A stretch of 64,000 nt of DNA from Xylocopa sonorina. Taxonomy: Eukaryota > Arthropoda > Insecta > Hymenoptera > Apidae. The stretch is taken from contig NC_135204.1 in NCBI RefSeq assembly GCF_050948175.1, positions 8,423,473 to 8,487,472 on the forward strand. The letters are read 5' to 3'. Below the pieces are notes generated by a model. That model was not told the DNA's origin, did not search any database, and saw only the letters and a program-made list of their open reading frames with translations. Both the position numbers and the translations under genes were made by a program. Below, in pieces: positions 36,807-49,439 of this stretch (positions are counted from its first letter, which is position 1; every line of letters begins with the position of its first letter).

Positions 36807-39800
36807 TGAACTGATGAAAAGAGAGAGGTAGATAAGAAGAAAAAGACAGAGATAGAGAGGGATTTTCAAATATGTATCTGTACGAGTTCTAATACTATAA
36901 AATGTATCTACCTTGATTAATTATAATTGTATCGCGTTAACTTTAATGTACGCGTTCAATGCAATGATTCAGCAATGCACGTTGTTTAATCATGTATTAT
37001 TCTTGTTAGAGATAAATATAAATACCAGGTGTTTTATTTTCTCAGATATAATACATACTTCGAATTGTACTAATTAGCTGACCATTCTTTCTTTCTGTGG
37101 GGTATGCGACAGGAAAAGGAATGAAAACGGAACATCTATAGAAAAACAGTATTAAAAATTTATTCACAATAGTTTAACCAATCGAGTAGCATTACTTTAC
37201 ATACAACAGTAATTTAAACCATTCTTCTAGTACAAAGTTTACAAAATTAAAGTCTCGATTGAGAAACGTCCTTCTTCCACTAATTCTTATACTACTTCCT
37301 TCAAGCATGCGCTCTGACAATATCCAAAGAAGTAATCTCGCATCCGCAGACCAAGAACGCATCAATCTAACACTCTTTCCACTCGATCGCTATTCAACAC
37401 CGTAAGATACAAGATCCCATACGACGATGCGTCTATCCTGCATCTCCTGCAAGCCGCTACACATGTTCCCGTCCCTCAGCGTCGCTCCTACAGTCCCATC
37501 TCCCGCCAGGAGTAAATATCAAACAGTGAAAGAACGAATGGGGCCAATAAGGTGCACCCTGATGCGCACCCTCCATAAATTCCCACCCTAATAGAACGAG
37601 AAACCATCGGACGTCCCGATACATCCAAGAAAGAAAATCTTTCTCACAGTGAGACCACTTTTATTCGATCGAAAACGCGGGGACCACCTTGTCTCTCGAT
37701 GTTGATTAAATTCTGTGATTTACAGGGACCATTTCCGGGCGTGACGCAAGATTTCATCCGCGAACAGGATACTTTATCGCCAATCGAACGATCTAGTGGT
37801 TCAGAGACAATACTGTTGGTAGATTCGATGGTATGAACGCGGAATCGAGAGGACATCCCATGCATCTCGATGGCGGTTGCAGTTACGCGCGGTGCAGTCG
37901 GTTTCGCAACGGTTCGCGGAAGGTCGCCGACGTAAAGGATTGTCTACTGCTCTAGGCCGTCGATACGCAGGTGTTTTCCGACGCTCGCGTCGCGACAAGG
38001 CTGCCCACGATGCCTGCGAACGCGTATCCGGTTGTCCGACTCGCAAGGCCGTCGCCATTGGACTTAGAGAGAGAGAGCCAGCAGCGCCTCTGTAGAAAGC
38101 GATTCGAACGCGCGCGACTCTGATGGCTTCCTCGCGGACTCGACACGTCTCGACGACTTTTCTGATCGTTCGTTCGAGGGGGTGTGCACGTGCATTATCA
38201 TCTGACACCTTGTCCACTGTCTCGAACGCGGGCCTCGCTGAACACACTTTCGAACGAATCGCTCGCTGGCTGTTTCTGCAATCTCGCGCGACGGAATTTT
38301 TTCTCACCCGCCTCCTACCCGCTGGAGGTTTTATGGTAATGCAGCGCTTGATAGTATCTAATGAGACGAGGAAATCGCGACGGTAAATTGGATTAGCGGA
38401 GGTGTACCCTGGCCGTTGCGTCACTCGAGATATGATTCTTTGAGCGCAACCGTGTGGACTTGCTCGCGTTCAGAATCGAGCGGTTAATTTTCCAAGCAAC
38501 CATCCAGATCAACGACAATACGAGACCTAACTCAATTAACTTCCTTAATAAGGAGGAACCGCGCGATTTCGTATAAAATTATTCGTTTCGAATACGATAC
38601 AGTGACCAAACAGTCCAGATACCGCCGCTCCCATATTGCATTTGCATTACGCGAGGTGCCATTTCTATGGAAATGAAGGGGGGTGCGCAAAGCTGACGCG
38701 GTGAATAAAAGGAGCCAGAGGAATTGGAACTGGTCCCATACAACATAATCTGTTAAACGGGCCCCCGTTTAAAGCGCACCCCTCGGATCCGCGGGCAAAC
38801 ACGCATTCGTATGCGAGGCCACGCGTCCGCGAGACGTTTCGCCCGTCGTAACATAGAGATCTCCTCGTCTCGTCCCGTGAATTCTGCGCGCCGCTGTCGC
38901 ATGCGTTGGTCGAAATTTCGCCGGTCGAAGGCTGCCCGCGCGCATTCCCACCTTTTTGCCGCGACCCAAGCGCCTCGATCTCTCGCCCGCCAAGAGAATC
39001 GAAGCCGCGGCTTCCTCTCCCCTCAATTACTCGCCACCAGGCCCAAATACGTCTCGTCCGATATAGTCATGAAATTAAATCGCACATTAAAGGTCCGCGT
39101 AGCCCTCGCGACGGGTCGTTCGCCAGTCGACACCATCGCGAGGCCTTCCGATCATGGGTAACGCGACGCAGAGAGATGCTCTCGTGAAAGTGAAACGTCC
39201 TCGACGGGTACGATTCACGAAAATCGGCAGGAGGAGTCAAAGTTTGAAGGATAATGTCTTCGCCCACGATGCCATCGCTAAATCCGCGTCTCGATTAGTA
39301 CAAGTCGACGTAGAGAGCGCCTGGAGACACGCTAATCGCGACTTTCACCTCTCCGCGTAATCGCAAGTCGGACGATCATGCGGCAGCCTTGTTTACCGAC
39401 AGCGAAAATCTGAACTGACGTTCTTAATTAAATTCTACTATCATTTTTCAGTGAGAAGCGATCCGCTGTGGGTGGATTAGCATCGCGCAGCTTCGCGTTG
39501 GGAAAGTTTCTCTGTGCTGTGAGCTTTATCATCGATGGGCGACCTCTTTATCTACATGGGCCAAGTTGCGTGGAGTGTGGTCGTTCATTAGGGGCGAGTT
39601 CACCTGTCCCAACCGAGTATCCAAGCTTCTATGAATGCATGTGATCCCCAAATTGGAATCAAGCATTCCTACAGGTTCTATAATGGACGCTGTTTGCTAT
39701 CCTCGATGCTGCATTTTTTTTATCAAAGTAAAAGCATCTGAGCTATCTCGTACGCGTCTATGAGGGTCCAAAGAAGCTTCGACTCGATCAAATTTTTCAT

Positions 39801-42800
39801 CAAATCGCGAAGGCGTCTTCCTGGCTGGGTCCGCAACGTTTCGTAATCGATCCAGCCGCGTTAGGGGATCTACGGTCGGTGCACGATGTGTCTATAAACT
39901 ATGTTAAACGTGTAAGCTCTGGCCAGCTCTCACTTTCTTCCCTCTCTCTCTCTTTCTCCCGCCAGGTCGAATCCCGCGGCCTGCATTTACCCGTCGTGGT
40001 CCCTTCATCCCGTGTGCTCCTCGCGGTCCTCGCGCGAGAGAGAAAGAGGAGGGCAGGGGAGCCACGGCGAGGCAGCAGCCAGCCTAGGCGTGAGTCATCG
40101 TGAGAGACAAGATCTCGGGTAAGGAGGCGGCCTTGATGCTGCAAAACTGTTCGTAATATCGGCACTGGTCCATGGATCGCTGACTTCGATCGTCGTCATG
40201 CAGCGGCAATATCGTCCGCGCCGTCTTGCGCGGTCAGCTCGAAACCGCTCCGAGGGGTTCGATCGAGGGGATCATTCGTCTGCCGCGAATCAGCAATTAC
40301 CGCATAAATATCTTCGACAACACGATTGTGCATTCGAGAAACAACGCGCGCAACATCGACTCCCCCCTGTGCAACGCCGCAAGAAGCATCTAGAGCAGAG
40401 ATTACAAAGGAGTGCTACAGTGCTCGAACCAATGCACCATCTAAGCTGGTAGCATCGAGCAAAAGGTATTCAGTTCTCCTGGCAGCGATTAAGAAAGCAT
40501 TCGCTTTCAAGTATTCCTACGACTACGTTTCATCGAGGAATGCCAATTTCTGGGGCAGGGGCATAAACGACCTGCAATTAAGCCCTCGTTAGAAGCTAAC
40601 TAACCTACGTCCACCAGCTGATGGAACTAATTATGATTGAATAAAATAGTCGAAGGCGAAGGATTTTTCTGATTGCTCGTTGCGAAGTCAGGCCCACCAA
40701 AGGAGCCGACCAGGGGCTGAGGCTTCCCCCGGCTACGTCGAGCGACTCGCCGACGTTTCGCCTCATTTGTCGCGATGCACGGAGGGTTCGCGGGTTATAA
40801 TGGCACTCGACTTGGCCGCGAGGAGCCTTAAAGCGAGTGCCAATTATCGCTCCTCCGTCCTGACGAACGTTCACCCCCTCCTCGCCCTTCCGTTACGCTG
40901 CATTTATTTCGATTCGACGGTGCTGCCCGCGAAGGTAACCCGCCTATCCGTGTGTCCATTAATCGAGCGAAATGCGAGAAGTTTCTTAACATAAAGTCGG
41001 TTAATCGAAGGGCACTGATCGCGAGAAACCAGAGCCCTTTTCTCGTTTTCGTCCGTCTCTTCCTTCGTCCTCAGTCTTCCACAGGGACCTTTAATCGTCG
41101 CAAAATTTATCGAGTCCTTCTCTGTTAAGCAGAACGCGCGTTTTTCGCGAAGGTGGAGATCTAGAGTATTAAGGGACGCCATGACAGGCTACGGTGGCGC
41201 CGCGACACGGGGTTTCCCAACGAATTCGAGCGATACTTTTTTTTACCAGACGCTCGCGCGTGGCTCCAAATGATCCTCCGATGCCTCAGCGGCGTCCACG
41301 CCGCGCAGAACTCGCGGGGATTGTTTTTGCCCCCTGTAAGGGATACTTAATAGCCGGGAGACGCGTAACTTGGCGCAGCGTAATGAGCGCGGCCTGCTTC
41401 TTGCCCCTGATGCGAGCATTAATGTAACAAACGCGCTTTTTCTCGAGTCCCCAAGAGGAGCCTTGAAACGGAGCCAGTTCCGGTATGGAGTTTCTTCCGA
41501 GATCTAATCAAGGCTACTTTCGCAGGCGGATGAATCTTTTTTTCTTCGCTTAAATTGGTAAACAAGGGTGTTAACTCAATGTTAACTCTTCTTAATGGAC
41601 ACGTGTCAGTTAAAAATTTGCTCGCGCAAACTGTGACACATTACGCGTCTCGCGTGAACGTACGAGCCTGTGAGAGAATTTGATGTTGATAAAAGAGGAA
41701 TATTATGTACACGTTTTACCAGTCACGGTGCAATAATGTCTAAGCTCGCGCGGTAGTTTCAGCGCGGCCGTCGGTGCGACTTTTAGCTACCAGGTATATA
41801 AACCGCAGTATGAATTTATGTGCCAGTAATTTTTACGCTCGTTAAAGAGCGCTTCGTCGCGCCTTTCCAGCGCGCCTGCCACGTCTCTGCTCGCGTAACA
41901 CGCCACTCCAAACAAATATGCGCGACGCTGTTTTCTCAAACACTTTACCCCCGTTCTCGCCTCAACGTTGTCTCTGATCGCATGGAAATTACTTTCAACG
42001 ATCCCTGTGTCAATTACCGCTAATCTCTCTCGATAAAAACGAACAGAAAGAAACATGTAGCGTACGCAAGGAAGCCTCAAGTCTATCACCAATAACCCCA
42101 ACAGCGAGCGCCACGTAACGTTGCTTTCTAAAATAAAAACTACGATCCAATCGACATATTTGTGTAAGAGAAAAAAAGGAGAAGCGAGTAAAAAGGGTAT
42201 AAAAAAAATGGTCATAAACAACGCGCGTACGAGTCATCGAAGCCGTCCTTCACACGGCGCTGACCGCGTGACTAATTTTACGGATCGCGGGCGATTCCGT
42301 CGGCCACGGTGGAGGACACGCAGAGCGGAGCCAGCGAACGCGGTCCTTAGGACTCCCCTAGATGGCAGCATTTTTTCAGAGGAACTGCCCGCGGAGGCCG
42401 CGTACGGATCACCTGGCAAGGATACACTTCCTATTAGCGCCACCGTGGCCAATCCGTATATGGCTTAAGGCGTATCTGACGACGCGACCGGTTGTTCCTG
42501 GCCGAAGGTCACTTCCGAAATATCCTGCCAGGGGGGGGACGAGGGTCGGTTGCGAAATGGCACTCGCCACGGTGTAATTCGCGTTCGTACAGCTGCCACG
42601 GTCCATTTTAGATTCGATTTCGGTCCGACTCGAACGTTTTACACCGCGCAATGTAGCACCTTTACCTTGGGGCCAGCCTGTTTTTGGTATCGCTCGTCGT
42701 GTAACTCGACGGTGCTGCGGACGGACGCGCGAAAGTGGGCAAGGATAGTCGGTTCTGTTTAGAGGGTTACGGATAGGTACGAGGTTGGTGTTTCGCTGAT

Positions 42801-45766
42801 ATCGACGACACTGTCCAGGCGACTTAGGTATTCGAGGGTCGCTTCTAATCCCAAGAACAACAGCGGACACACGCGCGCGCAGTATGCATCTTGTTACATT
42901 TGCATGCGCGTGCAAGCGCGAAATAGGGAAAATGGCCGTGTTACGAGCCGCGGCACGCGTGCACGATGCATGCTAATTCGTCGCAAGAAATGTTAAACGG
43001 AAAAGTTCACGTGTCCGGCGCATGTGACATTTTCCTTATCAATTTTAACGTGTTATGTCACCGTGAAATTAGTACGCCGGGTATACACGTTGTTCCAACG
43101 AGCGTGTCGAGTCTGCGCCTTGAGACTGCGCGCAGCGAAAGAGTGACTTTAGAAAATGTCGCCAATTAGAAAGTAATCCTAATCGTTTCGATCGTATTTT
43201 CTCCTGTTCGACACTGATAGTTCTCGTCGCGAACAATTCGCGTACACGATCGAACCGGCGTTGCGGATCGAGTCCGTGGTCGATCGCGATGCGATCGATA
43301 GGCTCGATCCACGGCCCTCTATGGAGTAGATGCAGAAGATAGGGCCCCGTCTGACAAGACGCGTCAGGGAATTCTAAAGCCAGGCTCCGTTCCGGGTTGA
43401 AAATAATCGGGCACGGTCGCACGAACTTTCGACCTGCGGCGTATGCGCGTCAGCCAAAAGGAGACCGACAAAAAGGAGCGCGGACCGCGACTTTGCATAC
43501 CGGCTGGCCGCCAGGGAGCGTGCCGGAAGAGGCTCGACGGTTCCTTTGGTACGTAAATGTCGTCGAGCGCGAAGAAAGCAGCGCCGTTACGACGCCTCTT
43601 ACGATCTTACGCTCGATCGTGCCGCTACAAATCGAACTCGTACACATCTTCGTTCTTCTCCCTCTTCTGTTGTGTCATCCGTTGCTTACGCGATCCGTAG
43701 AATGCTAATAAACATCTAATCGCGAGCACTGTCCGTCGCAGTATCCCAAGACTTCCATACAAGTACTTGGATAGTTACTTTTGTGGTGATACTTGATCTT
43801 CCTTGTCCAAAGCAGTGCATTGCTGTACTAAATATTGGTAATACGAGTGACAGATGAACAAATCGAGCTCAATTAACAAGATAACCCTGGTATCGATCGT
43901 TTCGACAGACGTTTTCCCACGACTGTGCCTCCCCACGTTGCATCCATCGTTCCACGCCTGTGTCCTCTTGAAATCGTGGCGGCCAGTAAGTCGAGAGCGG
44001 ATCGAAAAGGAGGCGACGACTCACGCGCGTCTAATTAACATGCTCCCTGAGCGACGCGGGCCGATTTAATATCTTCTTTGCAGCCCAGACGGCAGGTGAC
44101 ACGAGGGCCGCGGGCCAGACCGGTCCGCGGCGGTTTCTACTTGTCGCAACGCCGCGCCAGCCCGAATAACAAATCAACCGGCTAAGTAAAAACGTCAATG
44201 GGCCGTCTGCCACGATACGCCGGGTTACACGGCCTAACTGACCGACTGAGCCTGTTCGCGAACGAGTTTTTCCACGTCCCGCTGACGTATCGTTCCTCTG
44301 CGTATTCCGTGGATGTTTTCGGGGCCGCCATTGCTGTCTGCTTCGGCGAACTTTACGCGAACACTGGTTTAAATGTTTACCATGGAATTTGCGAATACGC
44401 ATAGGATATTATATAGTTCTCATGTGCTTGAAAGTGTTCGAGGCAACAGGTTGGAAGCGTTCATAGTTTCACTCTGTACTGTTAGACGTAACAACCTCGT
44501 AACCTTATACAAATCCCCCAGCCGATTATTATAAACATCCCAATTTGACTTATTAATTCGTGGAAGAGGTTAGACGGTAAATAATCCTGAGGCTCGCATA
44601 GCAAGCGGGTTCGAAACGGGCAGGCAAATTGGCTCCGTGACGGATTCGAGGATCACGCGCGTCCCCTTCGAGATGGCGACTTCGCGAACCGTAAAATCAC
44701 GCTAACGAGCGAGTTATCGTAAAATTTTTATTACGCTCGACGAGAAGGCACGAGCCTCTCGCGGGTCCCGGCCAAGGGGACCGATCGTTCCCGCGATTTA
44801 TGCCCTCGCGCGATGGCCGCGCGAATTTTGTAACGCCGCGGCTTTACGGATCGCGAGGCTGCCAGTTCCCCTCGGTTTACGATTGGAAACGAGCCGTGTA
44901 AAACGAGCAAATGGACCCATTACATCGCGCGATAGTTCATTCCTTCGACTATTACAGGGGCCAGCTAATGAAACGCTGTGATAACCGTAAAATATTGTCT
45001 CCACTGGTTTCACAAGTATCTACACAGTCCGTTCCGTGGTTTCGACATCCGTATCGCATCGTAATACCTCGTAGCAGTATGCAACGTCGTTCTACGCGTG
45101 TTGCACAACGGAAATATGCAGATGCGATTTAATGGCGCGGTTCGATTAAAGATCGATCGGCGGGATCGAGTTCTCGTTTGGAAGGTGATCATCACGAGAA
45201 CCGAAAAGAGAGGCAAAAATGATCGTGGATCGGCTCCGTTTTCGTAAACACCGGTGACCCTCGCGAGAACTAATTCTAGGCAGAGGTGAGGCCTTTATAC
45301 GGCTCGACACGAGGACTACGTCCTGAAATGGCAGGCCCAAGGTTCCTCACTTCCGCGTGTCCCTTCTTTTTTTCCCTCCCGTGCCTCTTTGATCCTCCAG
45401 TTCCGCGGAGTTTCGCGCAAATCGTTTCGCGCTCCAGGACCTTCGCTCGCCATATAAGAGCGCCGCGGCGCCAACACGTTGGCTGGTGCGCGCGCGCGCG
45501 CGCGAGCACGCACGCCTCGTGTCATCGTGTCGCGATGACGATTAAGCTCGATTTAATCGAGCCGTTCGAGGCGACGCAGAAATAGACTGGCGAACTTTAA
45601 TCGGTCTGTTCCTGCGAGTGGCGCGCGTGCCTCGCAAGGAATTCGCGCCTCTTTCGACGACACGCCGAGCCTTTAAGCTGACGATGATCAGTGCCTCCGG
45701 ATATGCGGGCACGACATCCCTGTCGTCAGGATTTATGTAAACATTTATCTTCAATAATCTTAAAAA
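36807..45766. other. Intergenic region, turning CpG-rich after about 37.6 kb
   Basis: No supportable gene. From 36.8 to 37.6 kb the DNA is AT-rich. Further right it becomes GC- and CpG-rich with many overlapping open frames of 70-207 codons on both strands, as expected when stop codons are rare. None carries a domain or convincing splice sites. A strong acceptor-like sequence, a CT-rich tract ending in CCAG at 39937-39965, has no in-frame exon after it. A GC dinucleotide run lies at 45487-45504. Confidence 0.5.
45487..45504. repeat. GC dinucleotide microsatellite
   Basis: Alternating GC of about 16 nt followed by GAGCACGCACGC. Such purine-pyrimidine alternation can adopt Z-DNA, though nothing shows that it does so here. 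Confidence 0.8.
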
Positions 45767-46251
45767 TTGAGAAATCAACACAAAATACTCAAAAGCCCCG
45801 ATTATGGGATCATTACTTTTGAAGCAGCAATACGCAGGCTGTGATAATTGTATTACCCAAAATCGATGAGTTCCAACTACGACTTGGTTCGAGACAGAAT
45901 CGAGAATAACCTAAATGGTACGTACTCCAAAAATTGAGACACCAATAAAGAATTCTCAGTAGCCACGATTGTGGAATCATTATTTTCGAAGCAGCAATGC
46001 GCAGGCTGTGATAATTGTATTACCCAAAATCGATGAGTTCCAACTACGACTTGGTTCGAGACAGAATCGAGAATAACCTAAATGGTACGTACTCCAGAAA
46101 TTGAAACACCAATAAAGAATTCTCAGTAGCCACGATTGTGGGATCGTTATCTCTGAAGCAGTAATGCGCAGACTGGGATAATTATATTACCAAAAATCGA
46201 TGAGTTGCAACTACGACTCGGTTCGAGACAGAATCGAGGATAACCTAAATG
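45767..46251 (+). repeat. Tandem repeat, 167-bp monomer, about 2.9 copies
   Basis: Three units share blocks such as GATAATTGTATTACCC, ATCGATGAGTTCCAACTACG and GGTTCGAGACAGAATCGAG. Matched positions at 45841, 46008 and 46175 give an exact period of 167 bp twice. Units 1 and 2 differ at few positions across the central 100 bp; unit 3 is more diverged. The monomer length is in the nucleosome-size range typical of insect satellite DNA. No open frame spans the repeat, so it is non-coding. Confidence 0.9.
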
Positions 46252-49200
46252 GCACGCTGATATATATAGCCAGATGAGTTTCGTCACAGGTGAAACTGCT
46301 TTCAAGATACAGATCAGCAGGACGAATCGAAGACAGGGTTCGCAGCAATTACTCGAACGGGGTAGACTTTCTGCGACTTGGCAGGCATGACCGAGCGATT
46401 TGTCGAAGCGAGACGGTGGACTGGCTGGCACGCGATGGATTTGCGTGCGAGAAAAGCGGTCTCCAATGGAAACGGAAACGTCGCCCGTACCTCGTTTGTA
46501 TTTATTACGCCCAGCGTATATATATATATATGTATCGCGACAGCGAAATCGAGGCGTGTCGATCTCGAGAGTCGAACGTGCATCATCGACGTCAATCACG
46601 ACGCGACGCGACGGTCCCACCGTGTGGCACGCGAAAGATATCGGACGGTTAATTAACAAACACGATGGCAGAACGAACGTGTCGTGGAAATGAATTTTTC
46701 GCGCCACAGAGCGATCAGAAGTTGTACCAATTAGATGGAATCCTGGATTCAACGAACACCGGATGCCACGTTAGCAAAATGTAGACGGTGATCGTATAAG
46801 GTTACCAGGCTTCGTCTGATCGTACATAAGTCAACTCGTTCGAGCAGGCTGAATTAACGCGGTGTTAATGTAATCGACGATAAAATTCGATACCTCTCGC
46901 GGCATCGAACCGTTAATTAAAACAACCGCGCTGGGTACCTGGCCACGAACTGTCTGACAGCCAGCGCGAGATTCGAGCACATATTCCACCAGCTCTCGAT
47001 ACCATTTACGATACTCCTAATCCTCGACTGGCTCGACGGTCTGTTCCGGGTCTCTCACTCGAGGCGGAAAAATCGCTCGAATCAGCTTCCTACGATCTGA
47101 CGGGGAACCTGTTATTAGCACACCGTGGTCCGCAGAAAACTGGGCCCCCGATGTCGACATCCGGCCACGGTGACCAGATTACGATACGCTTAGGATCGTT
47201 GCCGAAAAAAATTCCGATCGCCGCGTGGGCTGCGCAACGTGTTTGTCAGCGGCGGTTCCATCGTTGCGATCTGAAAGTGGTTGCGCTGCGCTGGTGCGCG
47301 CGCGCGATCGCTGCCCATAGCGATCCCAGCGCACCATTGTTCCCCTCTGTCGATTCTAATTGCGCGAACGACGCCAACGGTGTTCATCGAAAACCTCGCT
47401 GGGCTACCTTTGCGGACTGGCTGCCGCGTAACGAAGCGGAGTATCAATCATCCGCGGTCACCTGGCCGCAAAGAAGTTGCGAGTGCCCTCGTGAATCTCA
47501 CTGCACGCGCTGCAATCAGGCTGGCCGTTTTGGGGTAACGTTGATCGGGTTTACGGCGCCTCAGAATCGACTTCTTACGACTATAGGTCATTAAGATCAT
47601 TGTCGATCTTGTTTATGAGCATTCAGGATACTTCTTTACCGCTCCGCGTCTTTGGGATTACTCTCGATCTCGCCTATGGGCATCGGGAATTATTTATCAC
47701 GGTTATTGGCATCGGTGAACATCGTTCTGTTTGGTTATGGACTTTTCAAGTCACATTTTTGTGATCGTATACTCTTGGAATTATTCTCGATCTTGCTTGC
47801 GTGCTGTTGGAATTAGTTTCGATGACTGTACAGCTTTGGGGTAGGCTGATGGTGTTATTTGTGGGCTCTTAGAACTGCCTTCTTCGTTTGTACGTTAGTT
47901 GAGACTCGGATATTGGTCTCTCTGCTCACGATTATGTTCGATGAGGCTATTATTAGGTTCATGGAAATTGAAAATCGTGTGGTATATATAAACTCGAAGG
48001 CGAACGTGTAAATCATATCCCCTCGAACGAAAAGGGAACAACGAACTTCGCTCCTTTCCCCTTTTCCTTTTTTTTTTTTTTTGCTTCTTTTCCTTCCCAT
48101 TCCATTTTTCATTGACTCCGCAACCTTGTTGCATGACGCGCAGAACTTCTTTCGAGACACTGCAATTTACAGCGCCATCAATAAACCGCATAAAGGTTCA
48201 TTACCAGCATGTGTCGACGTGCATTGCCGATTATTATTAATCATCGATTCTCCATCGATCCGTGCCTTCTTAATTATAACTTATCCCTTCGTTTGCAATT
48301 AAAATCATCTGTCCCCTTAAACGCATCCACGTTGACGCTATTAATCATCGTGATCGAAAGCAAAAAAAAAAAAAAAGAGAAGGACCAATTTTCCAAAACC
48401 CCGAAAGCCGATCGTTTTAACGATCATCAGCGATCATTTTTCACGACGTTAAAACGAACGGAATCGCGGCTTCGAAAGGTGTCGACATCGTTAGGTTATA
48501 ATTATCCGCCGGCTTGAACGCGAAATTAAGACATAAATGGGCGCGTTTTAGCCATCGAAAGCGTCGCGCTTCCGGTTTACCGTTTCATACGAGCTGACGA
48601 GTCTCCACGATGAGCCGCGTCCTCGAAGGCCTCTTCGCCGGCCGAGTTGTCCAAGTCTGAAGAACTAACGCCACTTCTCCCGTTCAGACGTAGTCGCGGG
48701 CTGCGCCATTAACTTCTCATTAGCGTCGCCGACGCCTTCCACCGAACCACAGCTGCCGCCATTCACCCTGGCCCCCTCGACTGCTGCGTTTTCGCCAGCA
48801 GATAGCGCGGGTCAACGTTTTAATTGGGAGGTCGCGAACTCGTCGCCACGGAAGTCCGCGGGCGGTATTAACGCGTTTCGAAATGTCTGCTTCCGTGTTC
48901 TGTTGGGTGCTCCACTTGCTCGATCGTACACGGAAACGCACCCTTGACGATCTTGACGAACTTGGTTTTATCTTTTTTCTTCCGTGAGGGAATCTTGAGC
49001 TTGTTGGAAACTAATAAAAATAAATGACACTGTCCAATATCATTTTCTACTATTTCACTTCATTTCTAAGGCTCGAAAGGAATGTTCACACGCTTTGAAC
49101 GCGTGCAACTAATCGTGAGAACACTCCACAGAAAATCTGGGGTCCTCGCGACTAAGAAAAATTGACGCAAAGTCTGTACGTGTTTTTCTTTCAGGCCCTT

Positions 49201-49363
49201 CAGTCTACACTGATTGGGGACCTCTCGAACCCATAAATTTCTTCTCCTTTTTATATACAGGTCTCTATTTCTTAACACAAGATTCATTTTTGTTTCTACG
49301 TTGACATGTTGAAATAATCCAACAGAGCTTTGGAAGCTCTCAAGCCTATGTCGAACTTTTATC
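46252..49363. other. Intergenic CpG-rich region, no gene seen
   Basis: Several overlapping open frames (for example the 201-codon one at 46147-46752 on the minus strand, which also runs into the tandem repeat) have no domain and include dinucleotide-repeat-coded stretches. There is a TA microsatellite at 46516-46533, a T-run at 48068-48083 and an A-run at 48362-48375. Nothing else is definite. Confidence 0.5.
46516..46533. repeat. TA dinucleotide microsatellite
   Basis: Alternating TA of about 16 nt in otherwise GC-rich DNA. Confidence 0.8.
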
Positions 49364-49439
49364 GACTAAAACCCCATGGTGGCCTTCCTCGCGCTTCGCA
49401 GTGAAGATCTGGGAACTCTGACGAACGCTTCCGGTTCCC
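49364..49439 (+). repeat. Dispersed repeat, copy 1
   Basis: About 76 bp beginning ACTAAAACCCCATGGTGGCC and ending ACTTCCGGTTCCC-like. It matches 54715-54788 in the same orientation at roughly 84% identity with a short indel. The similarity fades on both sides, so this is probably the core of an old interspersed repeat. Part of it lies in an open frame that I consider spurious. Confidence 0.75.

Noticed and set aside
37801..38424. 207-codon minus-strand open frame
   Set aside because: CpG-rich DNA with few stops; several overlapping frames on both strands and an Arg/Ala-rich product without a domain.
39937..39975. Strong pyrimidine tract and CAG resembling a splice acceptor
   Set aside because: No in-frame exon with a matching donor follows, so it is probably a CT microsatellite-like tract.
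46147..46752. 201-codon minus-strand open frame
   Set aside because: It runs from a tandem-repeat unit through a TA microsatellite (coding a Tyr/Ile run), so it is an artefact.
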